Assembly (NCBI GenBank): GCA_963575745.1 | Contig: CAUYUJ010014275.1 | Location: forward strand, 72,501-110,000 | Direction of reading: 5' to 3' | DNA from: Prorocentrum cordatum | Lineage: Eukaryota; Sar; Dinophyceae; Prorocentrales; Prorocentraceae | DNA length: 37,500 nt | Shown here: in pieces, positions 18,454-29,732 of the stretch | Numbering within the stretch: the stretch's first letter is position 1 | Layout: every line of letters starts with the position of its first letter | Translations under genes and position numbers: made by a program | The notes under the pieces: model-generated | What the model was told of the DNA's origin: nothing | Seen by the model: only the letters and a program-made list of their open reading frames with translations | The model's database searches: none

Positions 18454-19172
18454 TGGACGCTCGAATTCGGCGGCGAGCGAGGGGGGGGGGGAAAACGAAG
18501 CTCATGACAGGAGGTCTTTCGCGCAGTTTTCGGCCTCCGGGGGCTCTCGCTGGGCCTCGGGACCGTCGAAAAACGACTCAGGAATTCAAATCTGGTCCCA
18601 GAGAGAGGGTCCAGACCTCTGGGGGTCGGCGCGTTGTGACAGAGATCGCGACGTCGGGGGCCGGCGGCCAGCCTGGGGGGGAAGTGAGAAGGGGTGGGCC
18701 TTCTCAGAAGGCCCGGAAGTCCCTCGGGGGTGGACAGACCTCCTACCCTGACACGTCGATTAGTGAATTGTCCGTTTTCGGTTCTCGAGAGGGCGCCGCG
18801 GCCGTTATTTTCCAGGCTTTCGCTCGCCAGGTTTGGGCCCGAGGTCGTTTTCACTAAAACACGTTCTACTAAAGGGAGGTCTGTCCATCCCCGAGTCCCC
18901 CGGCCTCCTGAGAAGTTTTTCGAGCCTTCTCAGAAGGTGCGAGGGCTTCTGGGAAGCCCCGCCGCCTTCTGAGGGGGCCCTCTCCTTCTCGCCGCTTCTC
19001 GCTCCCCCCCCCATCGCCCGCCGACGATCTCGAGCCGGATCCGTGAGGGTCCCTGGTCCCGAACCAGAGCGAAAATGCCCGGCGTGAAATCACTGCGACG
19101 CCCCAGACGTCGGGCGCGCCGATTTTTTTCGAGGCGTGGCCACCCCGACTTGTCGACCTCTCCCCCAGGTCC
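18454..19172 (+). repeat. Segmental duplication B, copy with insertion
   Basis: Matches 20983-21521 from TGGACGCTC to CCCCAGGTCC, except for a 176-bp excess at 18723-18898 (the inserted element plus one target copy). It contains an R2 repeat (18535-18690) and a CTCAGAAGGC repeat. Confidence 0.92.
18723..18895. mobile_element. 173-bp inverted-repeat transposable element with 3-bp target duplication
   Basis: The ends are 21-bp inverted repeats with one mismatch: left CTCGGGGGTGGACAGACC-TCC, right GGA-GGTCTGTCCATCCCCGAG. It is flanked by TCC on both sides. The duplicate B' has the uninterrupted site GGAAGTCCCCCGGCC at 21241-21255, which equals the flanks here after removal of the element and one TCC. 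It has no coding capacity, so it must have been moved by a transposase from elsewhere. A 3-bp duplication fits CACTA or PIF/Harbinger-type chemistry, but neither the end sequence nor the target is typical, so I leave it unclassified. Confidence 0.85.
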
Positions 19173-19252
19173 GGCTTTTCGCACTGATTCGTTTTCTGAC
19201 AGTCCGAGGCCCGAAACCTACACCAGAGGTCAAAACTGGTGATAGACCTTAC

Positions 19253-19309
19253 TTTTTTTTTTTTTGTTTTTTTTTTTTTTAGTTTTTTTTTTTTTTTTTG
19301 GGGGGGGGG
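19253..19309. repeat. Poly-T tract ending in poly-G
   Basis: Three T-runs separated by single G or AG are followed by 10 G. A perfect 9-bp inverted repeat, GGGGTCGAA-G-TTCGACCCC, lies just downstream near 19333. Confidence 0.9.
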
Positions 19310-19455
19310 CGCCAGAAGGCTGGGACCAGGGGTCGAAGTTCGACCCCCGAACTTATCCTTGGATGCACTCTGACCAGAATCTCGAGGCGGACCCAGCCGT
19401 GGTGACGAGGAGCCATCCCAGAGTCCCCCAAAGAGGGAAAGTCGTTCAAACAGGG

Positions 19456-19690
19456 GAACCAAGGGCGCCCTCGAGAGCGCGAAGTTTTTCGCGCTTCGTG
19501 CTTCGCGGTTCGGCTCCGATTCCTCCTCTTGTTCTCTTCTGGGGTGCGGCGCGAGGCGCGAAGCCACTCGTGCTTCGCGCTCCGCGCAGCGCGAAGCGCG
19601 AAGTTTCGGCGCCCGTGAGGAACAGACTCGACCCGCGCGCAGTTCGAACGTCGAGAGCTCCGGATGGGAAGATCCACTCCGCAAGAGGTG
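19456..19690 (+). repeat. Left copy of a diverged direct repeat flanking the GGA tract
   Basis: CAAGGGCGCCCTCGAGAGCG, then TTCGCGCTTCGTGCTTCGCG and CGTCGAGAGCTC, recur in order at 20026-20176. A CTTCGCGCT/AGCGCGAAG inverted repeat lies at about 19570-19600. Confidence 0.65.
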
Positions 19691-19748
19691 GCGGCGCCCA
19701 CGAGGGCGAGGCGCGATAGGGGGCGTCCTTCCAAGAAGGTGTGGGGGG

Positions 19749-19972
19749 GAGGAGGAGGAGGAGGAGGAGGAGGAGGAGGAGGAGGAGGAGGAGGAGGAGG
19801 AGGAGGAGGAGGAGAGGAGGAGGAGGAGGAGGAGGAGGAGGAGGAGGAGGAGGAGGAGGAGGAGGAGGAGGAGGAGGAGGAGGAGGAGGAGGAGGAGGAG
19901 GAGGAGGAGGAGGAGGAGGAGGAGGAGGAGGAGGAGGAGGAGGAGGAGGAGGAGGAGGAGAGAGGAGGAGGA
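19749..19972. repeat. (GGA)n tract, about 220 bp
   Basis: Nearly pure GGA/GAG repeats with one slip near 19814. Poly-Glu and poly-Gly frames on plus and poly-Ser, poly-Pro and poly-Leu frames on minus are by-products of the triplet. Confidence 0.95.
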
Positions 19973-20025
19973 GAAGGTCCACAGGGCTCCAAGGAGGCCT
20001 CCCAGAAGCCTCCAGTTCCCTGGTT

Positions 20026-20176
20026 GAGCAAGGGCGCCTCGAGGGCGCGGAGTGATTCGCGCTTCGCGCTTCGCGGCTCGGCGCCGGCTCCTCGCCCTCA
20101 TCTCCCCTGTGGGGGCGGCCAACGAGCGTCGAGAGCTGCGCTCGGATCCCACGTTGCGAGAAGTCGCGGCCGGAGC
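20026..20176 (+). repeat. Right copy of the direct repeat flanking the GGA tract
   Basis: CAAGGGCGCCTCGAGGGCGC, then TTCGCGCTTCGCGCTTCGCG and CGTCGAGAGCTG, match the left copy at 19456. Confidence 0.65.
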
Positions 20177-20300
20177 CCCAGACCCATCTCTCTGCGACGC
20201 TTGCCGAGCTGGCTCGATTCGTGATGGCTCGCTGGCCCGACACCGGGCGAAGACGCCCGCTGTGAAAAATCGTAACGGGTCTGGATTTGGGGGGCAACAT

Positions 20301-20429
20301 GCGAACCCTACCCCTACCCCCCACGATTTCTGATGGGGGAGGGTGGGGTTCACTTCGTTCGGGAGCTCTCGAGCGAAGTGAACCCCACCCTCCCCCTCAG
20401 AAATCGTGGGGGGTAGGGGTGGGGTTCGC
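20301..20429. repeat. 129-bp near-perfect palindrome
   Basis: The left arm starts GCGAACCCTACCCCTACCCC and ends GGGGTTCACTTCG. The right arm reversed reads GCGAACCCCACCCCTACCCC and ends the same way. Arms of about 57 bp differ by one substitution and one single-base gap, with a ~16-base centre around GAGCTCTCGAG. Confidence 0.95.
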
Positions 20430-20634
20430 ACATGGTCCCCTATGGATTAGAACGAGCCAGTCCGCCGGAGGCCTGGTCCGCTGCCCCCCCCGCCCTGGGG
20501 GTCTGGGGGGGGCTGCGCGCGGCCCGATGCCGCGGGGCTCCACGCCGATGGCGGACTGCTCCGACTCGGTGTCGACGGAGTTCCGACCGGCCTCCGCCGC
20601 CGCCTCTGACGCTGCCGCTTTCGCCGCCGCCGCC

Positions 20635-20637
20635 GTT

Positions 20638-20685
<48 letters not shown>

Positions 20686-20830
20686 CTCCTCCTCCTCCTC
20701 CTCCTCCTCCTCCTCCTGCTTCCTCCCTCCTACTCGTCCTCCTGCCTCCTCCCTCCTCCTTCCCCTCCCTCCGCCCTCCTTCCCCCTCCGCCCTCCTTCC
20801 CCTTTCTTTTCTCCTTCTCCCTCCTCCTCT
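20635..20830. repeat. (GTC)n then (CTC)n tract and pyrimidine-rich tail
   Basis: About 16 GTC units (20635-20684) change to CTC units (to about 20716), then CT-rich sequence to about 20830. Confidence 0.9.
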
Positions 20831-20982
20831 CTGCTGCTACGCAGCGCCACTGGACGGCGGAAGTCCCTGAGTCGCGACGCGTTGCGCACCGCGCGCCCGC
20901 GGGCGCGCTTCCGCAGCTGGCGCGGAGGCTCGCTCGTGCGCCAGTCTACATCTTTCCTGGAGGGAGGGTCAGGGGCAACGAT

Positions 20983-21521
20983 TGGACGCTCTAATTCGGC
21001 GGCGAGCGAGGGGGGGGGGGAAGAGAAACTCATGACAGGAGGTCTTTCGCGCAATTTTCGGCCTCCGGGGGCTCTCGCTGGGCCTCGGGACCGTCGAAAA
21101 ACGACTCAGGAATTCAAATCTGGTCCCAGAGAGAGGGTCCAGACCTCTGGGGGTCGACGTTGTGACAAAAATCGCGACGTCGGGGGCCGGCGGCCAGCCT
21201 GGGGGGGAAGTGAGAAGGGGTGGGCCTTCTCAGAAGGCCCGGAAGTCCCCCGGCCTCCTGAGAAGTTTTTCGAGCCTTCTCAGAAGGTGCGAGGGCTTCT
21301 GGGAAGCCCCGCCGCCTTCTGAGGGGGCCCTCTCCTTCTCGCTGCTTCTCGCTCCCCCCCCTTCGCCCGCCGACGATCTCGAGCTGGATCCGTGAGGGTC
21401 CCTGGTCCCGAACCAGGGCGAAAATGCCCGGCGTGAAATCACTGCGACGCCCCAGACGTCGGGCGCGCCGATTTTTTTCGAGGCGTGGCCACCCCGACTT
21501 GTCGACCTCCCCCCCAGGTCC
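20983..21521 (+). repeat. Segmental duplication B', copy with empty site
   Basis: Same orientation as 18454-19172 and very similar, but without the 173-bp element. The intact target is at 21241-21255. Confidence 0.92.
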
Positions 21522-21599
21522 AGCCCGTCCTCCTGAGAGGGCCCTCTCCTTCTTGCTCCCCCCCCTCGCTGTAAAACAGGGCTAGGATCGGGATAAATC

Positions 21600-21650
21600 G
21601 CTCCAGAGCGTTCCGGAGCGCTCTCAGAGCGTTCCGGCACGCTCTGGAGC
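21600..21650. repeat. 12-bp inverted repeat with internal GAGCGTTCCGG duplication
   Basis: GCTCCAGAGCGT (21600-21611) and ACGCTCTGGAGC (21639-21650) are exact complements. Between them GAGCGTTCCGG is repeated. Confidence 0.8.
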
Positions 21651-21902
21651 GGCCGCGGCGCCCGGTACATCCTCCAAGCCCGCCGATCCTCAGAGATTTC
21701 GAGTCAATCCCGATCCGATTTCGTCCCGATCTTCGCGTCGTTTTCTCGCCGACGGCGAACTGCTCGCGAGAGCCCCCTCCCAGGCCCAGGGAGGGCGGGG
21801 GGTCGGTCGGCGCCGCCGCGGCGCCGGTCGGCGGGGCCGCGGGGCTCCTGGCGTGTGCTCGGCCTCCCGGCCGTCCCAGGCCTCCTCGCGCCGCGGGAGA
21901 GA

Positions 21903-22040
21903 CTCGGCGGTCGAGGAAAAAACAAAAAAAAAACAAAAAAAATAATGTAAAAAACAAAAAAAACCAAAAAAAACCAAAAAACAACAACAACAAACAAAAA
22001 ACCCGCCCCTGCCCCCCAAAGTCAAACTCGACGGTCGAGG
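21903..22040. repeat. A-rich tract bounded by a 14-bp direct repeat
   Basis: CTCGGCGGTCGAGG at 21903-21916 and CTCGACGGTCGAGG at 22027-22040 differ at one base. Between them lie about 85 bases of A-runs broken by C, then CCCCTGCCCCCCAAAGTCAA, which also occurs inside duplications A and A'. Confidence 0.7.
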
Positions 22041-22044
22041 GAGA

Positions 22045-22585
22045 GGCAGCCGCGTGAGCTGATTCTCTGCCCTACCCTTTGCTATCCCCCCCCTATCGAT
22101 TCCCCCGAGAATCCCTGTGTGCGCGCCCCCGAAATGCGTATCTGGGATCGAGGGATCGCGTCGCATCGCCGTGGTACATCGGGGGTGCGGCGCGACCTTC
22201 CCGACCCACTCTGGTCCGGCCACTTTGCTATCCTCCTTTTCGTTCCCCACCTGCCCCCCAAAGTCAAACTTGGCACGCGCGGGGGAGACTGCGGTCGAGG
22301 TGCAACTCATCAGACCCACCGCCAACTTTGAACATTGGGGGGAGGGGGAGGCGTGGACAGATGAATGTGGCATGAGTGTTCGCTATTTTTTCCGAGGCCT
22401 GGACGGGAGGTTTTTCGGTGCTATCGGTTTCCGTGGGCCCTCACTGGGCCCCGGGACCGTCAAGAAATGGCTCAGGATGAAAAGCCAGTCTCTTGGAAGG
22501 GGTCCAGACCTCTGAGGGTCACGCCGTGAAAAAATCACGACGTCGGGTGTGTGGGGTCGGCGGCGAGCGAGGGGGGGGAAGTGAG
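22045..22585 (+). repeat. Segmental duplication A', second copy
   Basis: Matches 17640-18179 in the same orientation and carries the R2 copy at 22430-22575. Downstream flanks differ from the first copy after GTGAG. Confidence 0.92.
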
Positions 22586-22636
22586 CCGATGATGAGCGAC
22601 AGAAGAAAACAGGTTCGATCAGGGGCAGCGACAGTG

Positions 22637-22837
22637 GGGATAGGCATAGGGGGGTACGCATCGACCCCCCAATCGCCCGTTGATCGCCAATAGGGGTCTG
22701 ATATCCCCACCCCGCCCAGGGAGGTGCGGATTTGCTATCGGTGGCCTATTGCCGATCAATCGGCGACGTATCGGCGATTCCAGGTCGATGTCCCCCCCCT
22801 GTGCCAGTCCCCCCCCCCTTACGTTGCCCCTCAGAGA
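22637..22837 (+). repeat. Interspersed repeat family R1, copy 2
   Basis: Landmarks CACCCCGCCCAGG, GTGCGGATT, CGACGTATCGGCGATTCCAG, GTCGATG and ACGTTGCCCCTCAGAGA align with copy 3 at 31499-31630 and, more loosely, copy 1 at 6390. Confidence 0.75.
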
Positions 22838-24203
22838 AGAAAGGCGGGGGGGGGTCTCACCCTCACAGTGCATCCAGGGTTGCCTAGGGTGTCCCTGGCC
22901 CGAGGTGCCCCCCAGCGGTTCGCTTCGTTTTGAAGCCCCTGGGGCCCTCTGGGCCTCGTGATGGGTGCTCTGGAGGCCGTGGGGGCCGCCCCCATGGAAA
23001 CCCTTGGGCCAGTAGGGTGTGGCAGATCCTAGAACTCACCGGGAACACCCCCAGCTCGCCGTTCTGGCGGGCAGAGTCCGAGTGAGGGCGGAACAGGAGC
23101 GGATGTGCCGTTGCGAGCCGTCCGGAGTGAGGCCGTCCGGCCCGCCCTTGACGGCCCCAGCGATTGCCCCCCTGCTCAGAGCTCGGGCCAGCCAGTCAGC
23201 AGTGACAGGGACGGACCCGCCCCCGAGCGTAGTGCTGAGGCCCCCATCGCCCGCCGCCCTGCGCCCAGGGCTGGCGCTGACATTTCTGTTCTTTTGGTTC
23301 CTTCCACGCTGCTGCGCACTTCGCCGAGAACTTCCCGGGGCGCTTGACTCGCCCCGGCCGGCCGCGGCCGCCCCGAGCTGCCCCACCGACGGAGGATTTG
23401 CGAAGCAGAGGAGGTCGGCGACGAAGCCTGGAGATGGATTCGGACCAAAGGTTTCGGTGTCGACACGAAACGCAGGCCCTCGTCGCCACGGCTGGAAATC
23501 GGTACTCGGGTGCAAGGTGCTGTGCGCGTAGACTGCGCGCCGCGGCCCAGACGGGGCGGCGCCTGGCAACCCGCTTTGCGCCCCGCCGAGACTGCGGTGA
23601 CACGGCCGCAGGGTGGTGCCGACGGGCGTCGCGACTGGTGCCCCCCGCCGTCCATGGTCGCTTCTCCTCGCCCCCTTGCCCAAGCGGCGACGAACGCTGG
23701 CAGCTCTAGCGCCGAGGATTGCCACAGCGCCCCCCAGGACGGGGAGCGTGCCGCCCCCGTCCCAGGTGTCTTCTGCCACGACCCCCTCAGTGCCAACGGA
23801 CCCCTGACGACGGGCCCTCTGCGTGGTTTCTTTTCGTGCCCGCCCGCCAAACTCTTGGCAGGGGTGTTGCGCTTGGGTGTGGCTGCTGCGGCCCCTGGCC
23901 GCCCAGGTGCCCAGATCGGAGTCGGCCGCTTGACAGCGTCTCTAGTCCCCGCGCGCATGCCTGTCTGCGGTTCCCGCGCGTCGGCCGTGCGCTCGCCCGA
24001 GACGACCGTTTTTTTTGCGCAGCGAGCGGAGATCGTCGTCCTCCTCGTTTCTCCGACGTGCCCCTCCTTGGTCTCCTCGTTCTCTTGCTTCTTCCGCCTC
24101 CCCCCCACCCTCCCGGCGAGGGGGACATGCGGAGCCGCCCCGAGTCCACGGACTTGCGGAGCCAGCCGACCCCGGGCATGTCCGAGAGGCTGCCGCGGGG
24201 ATC

Positions 24204-24205
<2 letters not shown>
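22838..24205. other. No supported gene
   Basis: Open frames exist on both strands, and one plus frame runs on into the GAT array, but none has an ATG-led protein-like segment or recognised motif. Confidence 0.5.
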
Positions 24206-24267
<62 letters not shown>

Positions 24268-24893
24268 TCTTCGTCATGATGATGATGGTGATGCTGCTGC
24301 TGCTGATGATGATGATGGTGATGCTGCTGCTGATGATGCTGCTGCTGATGCTGCTGTTGCTGATGATGCTCATAATGATGCTGCTGCTGATGTTGCTGCG
24401 GATGCTGCTGGTGATGATGCTGATGCTGCTGCTACTGATAATGATGATGATGCTGATGTTGCTGCTGATGATGGTGATGATGATGATCAGGATGATGCTG
24501 CTGATGATAATGATGATGATTCTGATGATGATCCTGTTGATGATGACGATGATGATGATGGTGATGCTGCTGCTGATGATGATGACGATGACGATGACGA
24601 TTCTGATCATGATGCTGATGATGATGCTGCTGATGCTGCTGCTGATGATGATTATGGTGATGCTGCTGATGACGATGATGCTGATGCTGCTGCTGATGAT
24701 GCTGCTGCTGATGATGCTGATGATGATGCTGCTGCTGCTGATGACGTTGCTGCGGATGCTGCTGGTGATGATGCTGATGTCGCTGCTGATGATGATGATG
24801 CTGCTGGTGATGATGTTGATGCTGCTGCTGATGATGATGATGATCAGGATGATGCTGCTGCTGATGATGATGGTAATGATAATGATGATACTC

Positions 24894-24953
<60 letters not shown>

Positions 24954-25066
24954 GTGATTATGATGGTGATGCTGCTGCTGATGATGATGATGGCGATGAT
25001 GACGACGATTCTGATGATGATGATGCTGATGATGATGCTGATGCTGCTGATGATGATGCTGATACT

Positions 25067-25097
<31 letters not shown>

Positions 25098-25945
25098 ATG
25101 CTGATGCTGCTGCTGATGATGCTACTGCTGATGAAACTGACGATGATGTTGCCGCGGATGCTGCTGGTGATGATGGTGATGATGCTGCTGCTGATGATGA
25201 TGATGGTGATGCTGCTGCTGATGATGGTGATGATGATGATCAGGATGGTTCTGCTGATGTTGATGATGACGATGATGACGCTGATGATGCTGATGATGAT
25301 GATGCTGCTGATGATGATGATGCTGATGCTGCTGCTGATGATGGTGATGATGACGATGCGGATGATGCTGATGATGATGATCATGATGCTGTTGGTGATG
25401 ATGCTGATGCTGATGATGGTTATGATGATGATGCGGCTGATGCTGCTGATGATGCTGATGATGATGCTGCTGATGATGATGCTGATGATGATGATGATGA
25501 TGGTGATGCTGCTGCTGATGATGCTGATGCTGCTGCTGATGATGCTGCTGCTGATGATGCTGCTGCTGATGATGCTGCTGCTAATGATGATGCTGCTGCG
25601 GATGCTGATGATGATGCTGCTGATGATGAGGATGATGCTGATGATGATCATGATGATGAGGATGATGATGATGATGGTGATGATGCTGCTGCTGATGATG
25701 ATGCTGATGCTGATGCTGATGCTGATGATGATGGTAATGATGATGATGCTGCTGATGATGATGCTGCTGCTGATGATGTTGCTGCGGATGCTGCTGATGA
25801 TGATGCTGATGCTGCTGCTGATTATGGTGATGCTGATGCTGCTGATGATGATTATGATGATGCGGATGCTGATGATGATGATGCTGCTGATGATGAGGAT
25901 GCTGCTCATGATGGTGATGATGATGATCTTGATTATGATAATGAC

Positions 25946-25986
<41 letters not shown>

Positions 25987-26263
25987 CGATGCTGATGGCG
26001 GTGATGCTGCTGATGATGATGCTGCTGCTGATGATGATGATGATGGTGATGCTGCTGCTGATGATTATGTTGATGATGACGATGACGCTGATGCCGATGA
26101 AGATGCTGCTGCTGATGATGATGTTGCTGCGGATGCTGCTGGTGATGATGTTGATGCTGCTGAGGATGATGCTGATGCTGATGATGATGATGATTGTGAT
26201 GCTGCTGCTGATGATGATACTGATAATGCTGATGATGATGATGATGATGATGGTGATGATGAA

Positions 26264-26320
<57 letters not shown>

Positions 26321-26569
26321 GATGATGATTGTGATGCTGCTGCTGATGATGATGCTGATGCTGCTGCTGATGATGATGATGGAGACGATGGCGAGGCCGA
26401 TGATGATGATGATGCTGATGATGCTGATAATGATGCTGATGCTGCTGATGATGGTGATGCTGCTGTTGATGATGATGCTGACGATGCTGCTGATGATGCT
26501 GCTGCTGAGGATGCTGCTGCTGCTGATGATGATGTTGCTGCGGATGCTGCTGATGATGATGCTGATGCT

Positions 26570-26600
<31 letters not shown>

Positions 26601-26781
26601 CTGATGCTGCTGCTGCTGATGATGATGATGATGAGGATGATGCTGCTGATGCTGTTGCTACTGCTGATGATGATGATACTGCTGATGATACTGATGATGA
26701 TGATGATGATGCTGACGATGATGATGATGATGCTGCTGCTGCTGATGATGCTTATGATGATGATGATGATGGTGATGATGG

Positions 26782-26823
<42 letters not shown>

Positions 26824-28251
26824 CGATGCTGCTGCTGCTGATGATGATGATGACTCTGACGATGACGATGATGATGATAATGCTGCTGATGATGCTGCTG
26901 ATGATGCTGCTTCTGATGATGATGATGGTTATGATGGTGATGCGGCTGCTGATCATAATGATGACGATGCTGATGCTGCTGTTGATGAGGATGCTGCTGC
27001 TGATGATGATGCTGCTGATGATAATGCTGCGGATGCTGCTGGTGATGATGTTGATGCTGCTGCTGATGATGATGATGCTGATGCTGCTGCTGCTGATGAT
27101 GCTGTGGATACTGCTGATGCTGGTGATGATGATGCTGATGGTGTTGATGATGAAGATGATGCTGCTGCTGATGATGATGATGGTGATGCTGCTGCTGATG
27201 ATGCTGATGGAGACGATGACGATAATGATGATGCTGATGCTGCTGCTGATGATGATGGTTATGCTGCTGCTGATGATGACGATGATTCTGCTGATGATGC
27301 TGATGATGATGATGATGCTGATAATGATGTTGCTGCGGTTGGTGCTGGTGGTGATGCTGATGTTGCTGCTGATGGTGATGATGATGCTGATGCTGCTGCT
27401 GATGATGGGCATGATGCTGATACTGATGCTGATGCTGCTGCTGATGATGATAATGATACTGATGATACTGCTGATGATGGTGATACTGGCGATGATGCTG
27501 ATGATGGTGATGCGGCTGCTGCTGCTGATGATGATGGTTGTGATGCTGCTTCTGATGATGATGATGACGCTGACGATGACGATGCTGATGATGATGGTGA
27601 TGATGCTGATGATCATGATTCTGATGATGATGCTGCTGATGATGCTGATGATGATGCTGATGCTGCTGCTGATGATGTTGCTGCTGATGATGACGATGAC
27701 GATGCTGCTGCTGATGATGATGCTGATGATGTTGCTGCGGATGCTGATGATTCTGCTGCTGATGATGATGATGCTGCTGATGCTGCTGCTGATCATGCTG
27801 ATGCTGAGGCTGATTATGATGATACCGATGATAATGATGATTATGCTAATGCTGCTGATGATGATGATGATGATGATGATGACGATGACGATGGTGATGG
27901 TGATGCTGCTGCTGATGATGATGCTGATGCTGCTGCTGATGATGATGATGGAGACGATGACGATGATATTGATGATTATGCTGATGATGATGATGCTGCT
28001 GCTGATGCTGATGATGTCGATGATGATGATTATGCCTATGCTGCTGCTGGTGATAATGATGATGATGCTGCTGCTGATGATGCTGCTGCTGATGATGATG
28101 CTGCTGATGATGCTGCTGCTGATGATGATGTTGCTGCGGATGCTGCTGGTGATGATGATGCTGATGCTGCTGCTGCTGATGATGCTGATGATGATGATGC
28201 TGATGCTGCTGATGATGATGATGAGGATGATGCTGGAACTGATGATGGTGG

Positions 28252-28297
<46 letters not shown>

Positions 28298-28427
28298 AAT
28301 GATGCTGCTGCTGATGATGATGCTGATGCTGCTGCTGATGATGATGACGATGGTGCTGCTGATGACGATGATGATGATACTGATGCTGCTGATGCTGATG
28401 ATGATGATGATGATGATGTCGATGATC

Positions 28428-28484
<57 letters not shown>

Positions 28485-28509
28485 CTGATGCTGATGCTGA
28501 TGCTGATGC

Positions 28510-28576
<67 letters not shown>
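24206..28576. repeat. GAT/GCT triplet array II (about 4.3 kb) with higher-order structure
   Basis: (TCG)n for about 60 bp is followed by GAT triplets mixed with GCT, seldom GAC, GGT, GTT, GAG or AAT. The block GTTGCTGCGGATGCTGCT (or a one- to few-base variant) recurs near 24391, 24743, 25146, 25776, 26121, 26532, 27021, 27323, 27728 and 28128, so it is an organised higher-order repeat. Array-length open frames (Asp/Ala and Met/Leu on plus, Ile/Ser and His on minus) follow from the triplets, because a stop in those frames needs two changes from GAT or GCT. I do not call a gene. It ends in a pure GAT run at 28576. Confidence 0.93.
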
Positions 28577-28771
28577 AAGAGCCCGTTTCCTTATTGCTTG
28601 GGGCATGACGGGCGTCATGTCCGCCGTTCCCACCCCCCCATGACGTAAGGCTCCCCCCCCAGTGCGCTCCGGGCACTGCCGCCGTGCGCATTGGGATCCG
28701 CGTAGATGTCCGCGTAGGTGTCCGCGTAGGAATCTGCATAGGTGGCTGGTCCGCAGTCGTCGTCGCCGTCG

Positions 28772-28814
<43 letters not shown>

Positions 28815-29033
28815 CATCGTCGTCGTCGTCGTCGTCGCTCGCGGCTCGTCGCTCGCCTCTCCTCGTCGTCATGCGCGCGGACGCGGCTGTAGCCTGTCAT
28901 TTAGTCCGGGCCGATGGCGGCAATCATCTGGGGGGGGAGGGGGTCGATGACGTCACGTTTCGCGCTGGCGGCGTCTGGGAAGGCTTAGGAATGACGGAGG
29001 ACGGGTAGCATTAGCATGCAGGTGGCGATCTGC

Positions 29034-29311
29034 ACCACAACGCCTGTGTACATCACAGTGCCCGCGTGCACCACAGCGCCTGTGTACACCACACCGCCTA
29101 TGTACACAACAGCAGCCGCGTGCAACACAGCGTCAAGTTGTGCCACCGTGCCTGCGGGCACAACAGCTCCTGTGTACACCACAGCTCCTGCGTACACCAC
29201 ATCAGTCGTGTGCAACACAGCACCTACACCATAATGCCTGCGTGAATAGCAGTGCCTGTGTACGCCACGGCGCCTGTGTGCACCACATCACCCGTGTGCA
29301 ACACAGCACCA
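29034..29311 (+). repeat. 18-bp minisatellite, left arm
   Basis: Units like GCCTGTGTACACCACAGC, about 15 imperfect copies. They translate as a Thr-rich hexapeptide repeat (TTAPVY) after an ATG at 29016, but the composition comes from the repeat and I do not call a gene. Confidence 0.85.
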
Positions 29312-29732
29312 CTGTTGTGTATAGAATTTTCGAAGACATCCTTGTGACAACATGGAGCGCTTGTGGATTCCAGAGAACACAATGGAAAACAAATCCTTAT
29401 GGACAATGGAGTGCCGCTGGAATCTACGAGTCCTCCCGAATCCGCCCGCATCATTCTAACTCCTCCCATTTGCCTCCAGGAGGCTCCAACTAAATTGGCC
29501 GTCCGAGAACCAAGTGGACCGATTCAATTGACCATTTTGCGGTGCATGCTGAGATGTGCACGTGCGCTGTAGCGCCAAGCGGAACGACAGGGGGTAAGGA
29601 GGAGGAGGAGGAGGAGGTGGAGGAGAAGGAGGGAGGAGGGAAAAACGTCGCATTCGATTATCAGAACTTTCCTGGCGTGGCGTTTAGCTGTCTGCAGCAG
29701 ATGCTCACGTACATGCTCCTTCTATTTGTCCT

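Noticed and set aside
18869-20431. 520-codon minus-strand frame with poly-Leu/Ser
   Set aside because: Translation of the GGA, poly-T and duplicated segments; the poly-Leu stretch is the GGA tract read in reverse.
23510-28648. 1,712-codon plus-strand frame encoding Asp/Ala-rich protein
   Set aside because: It begins with GTG in unsupported sequence and then simply translates GAT/GCT triplets. The Met/Leu frame and two minus frames are equally long, because stops in those frames need two changes from the repeat triplet.
29016-29234. Thr-rich TTAPVY repeat protein in the 18-bp minisatellite
   Set aside because: The right-arm copy has TAG directly after the equivalent ATG, and the peptide is a by-product of the 18-bp unit.
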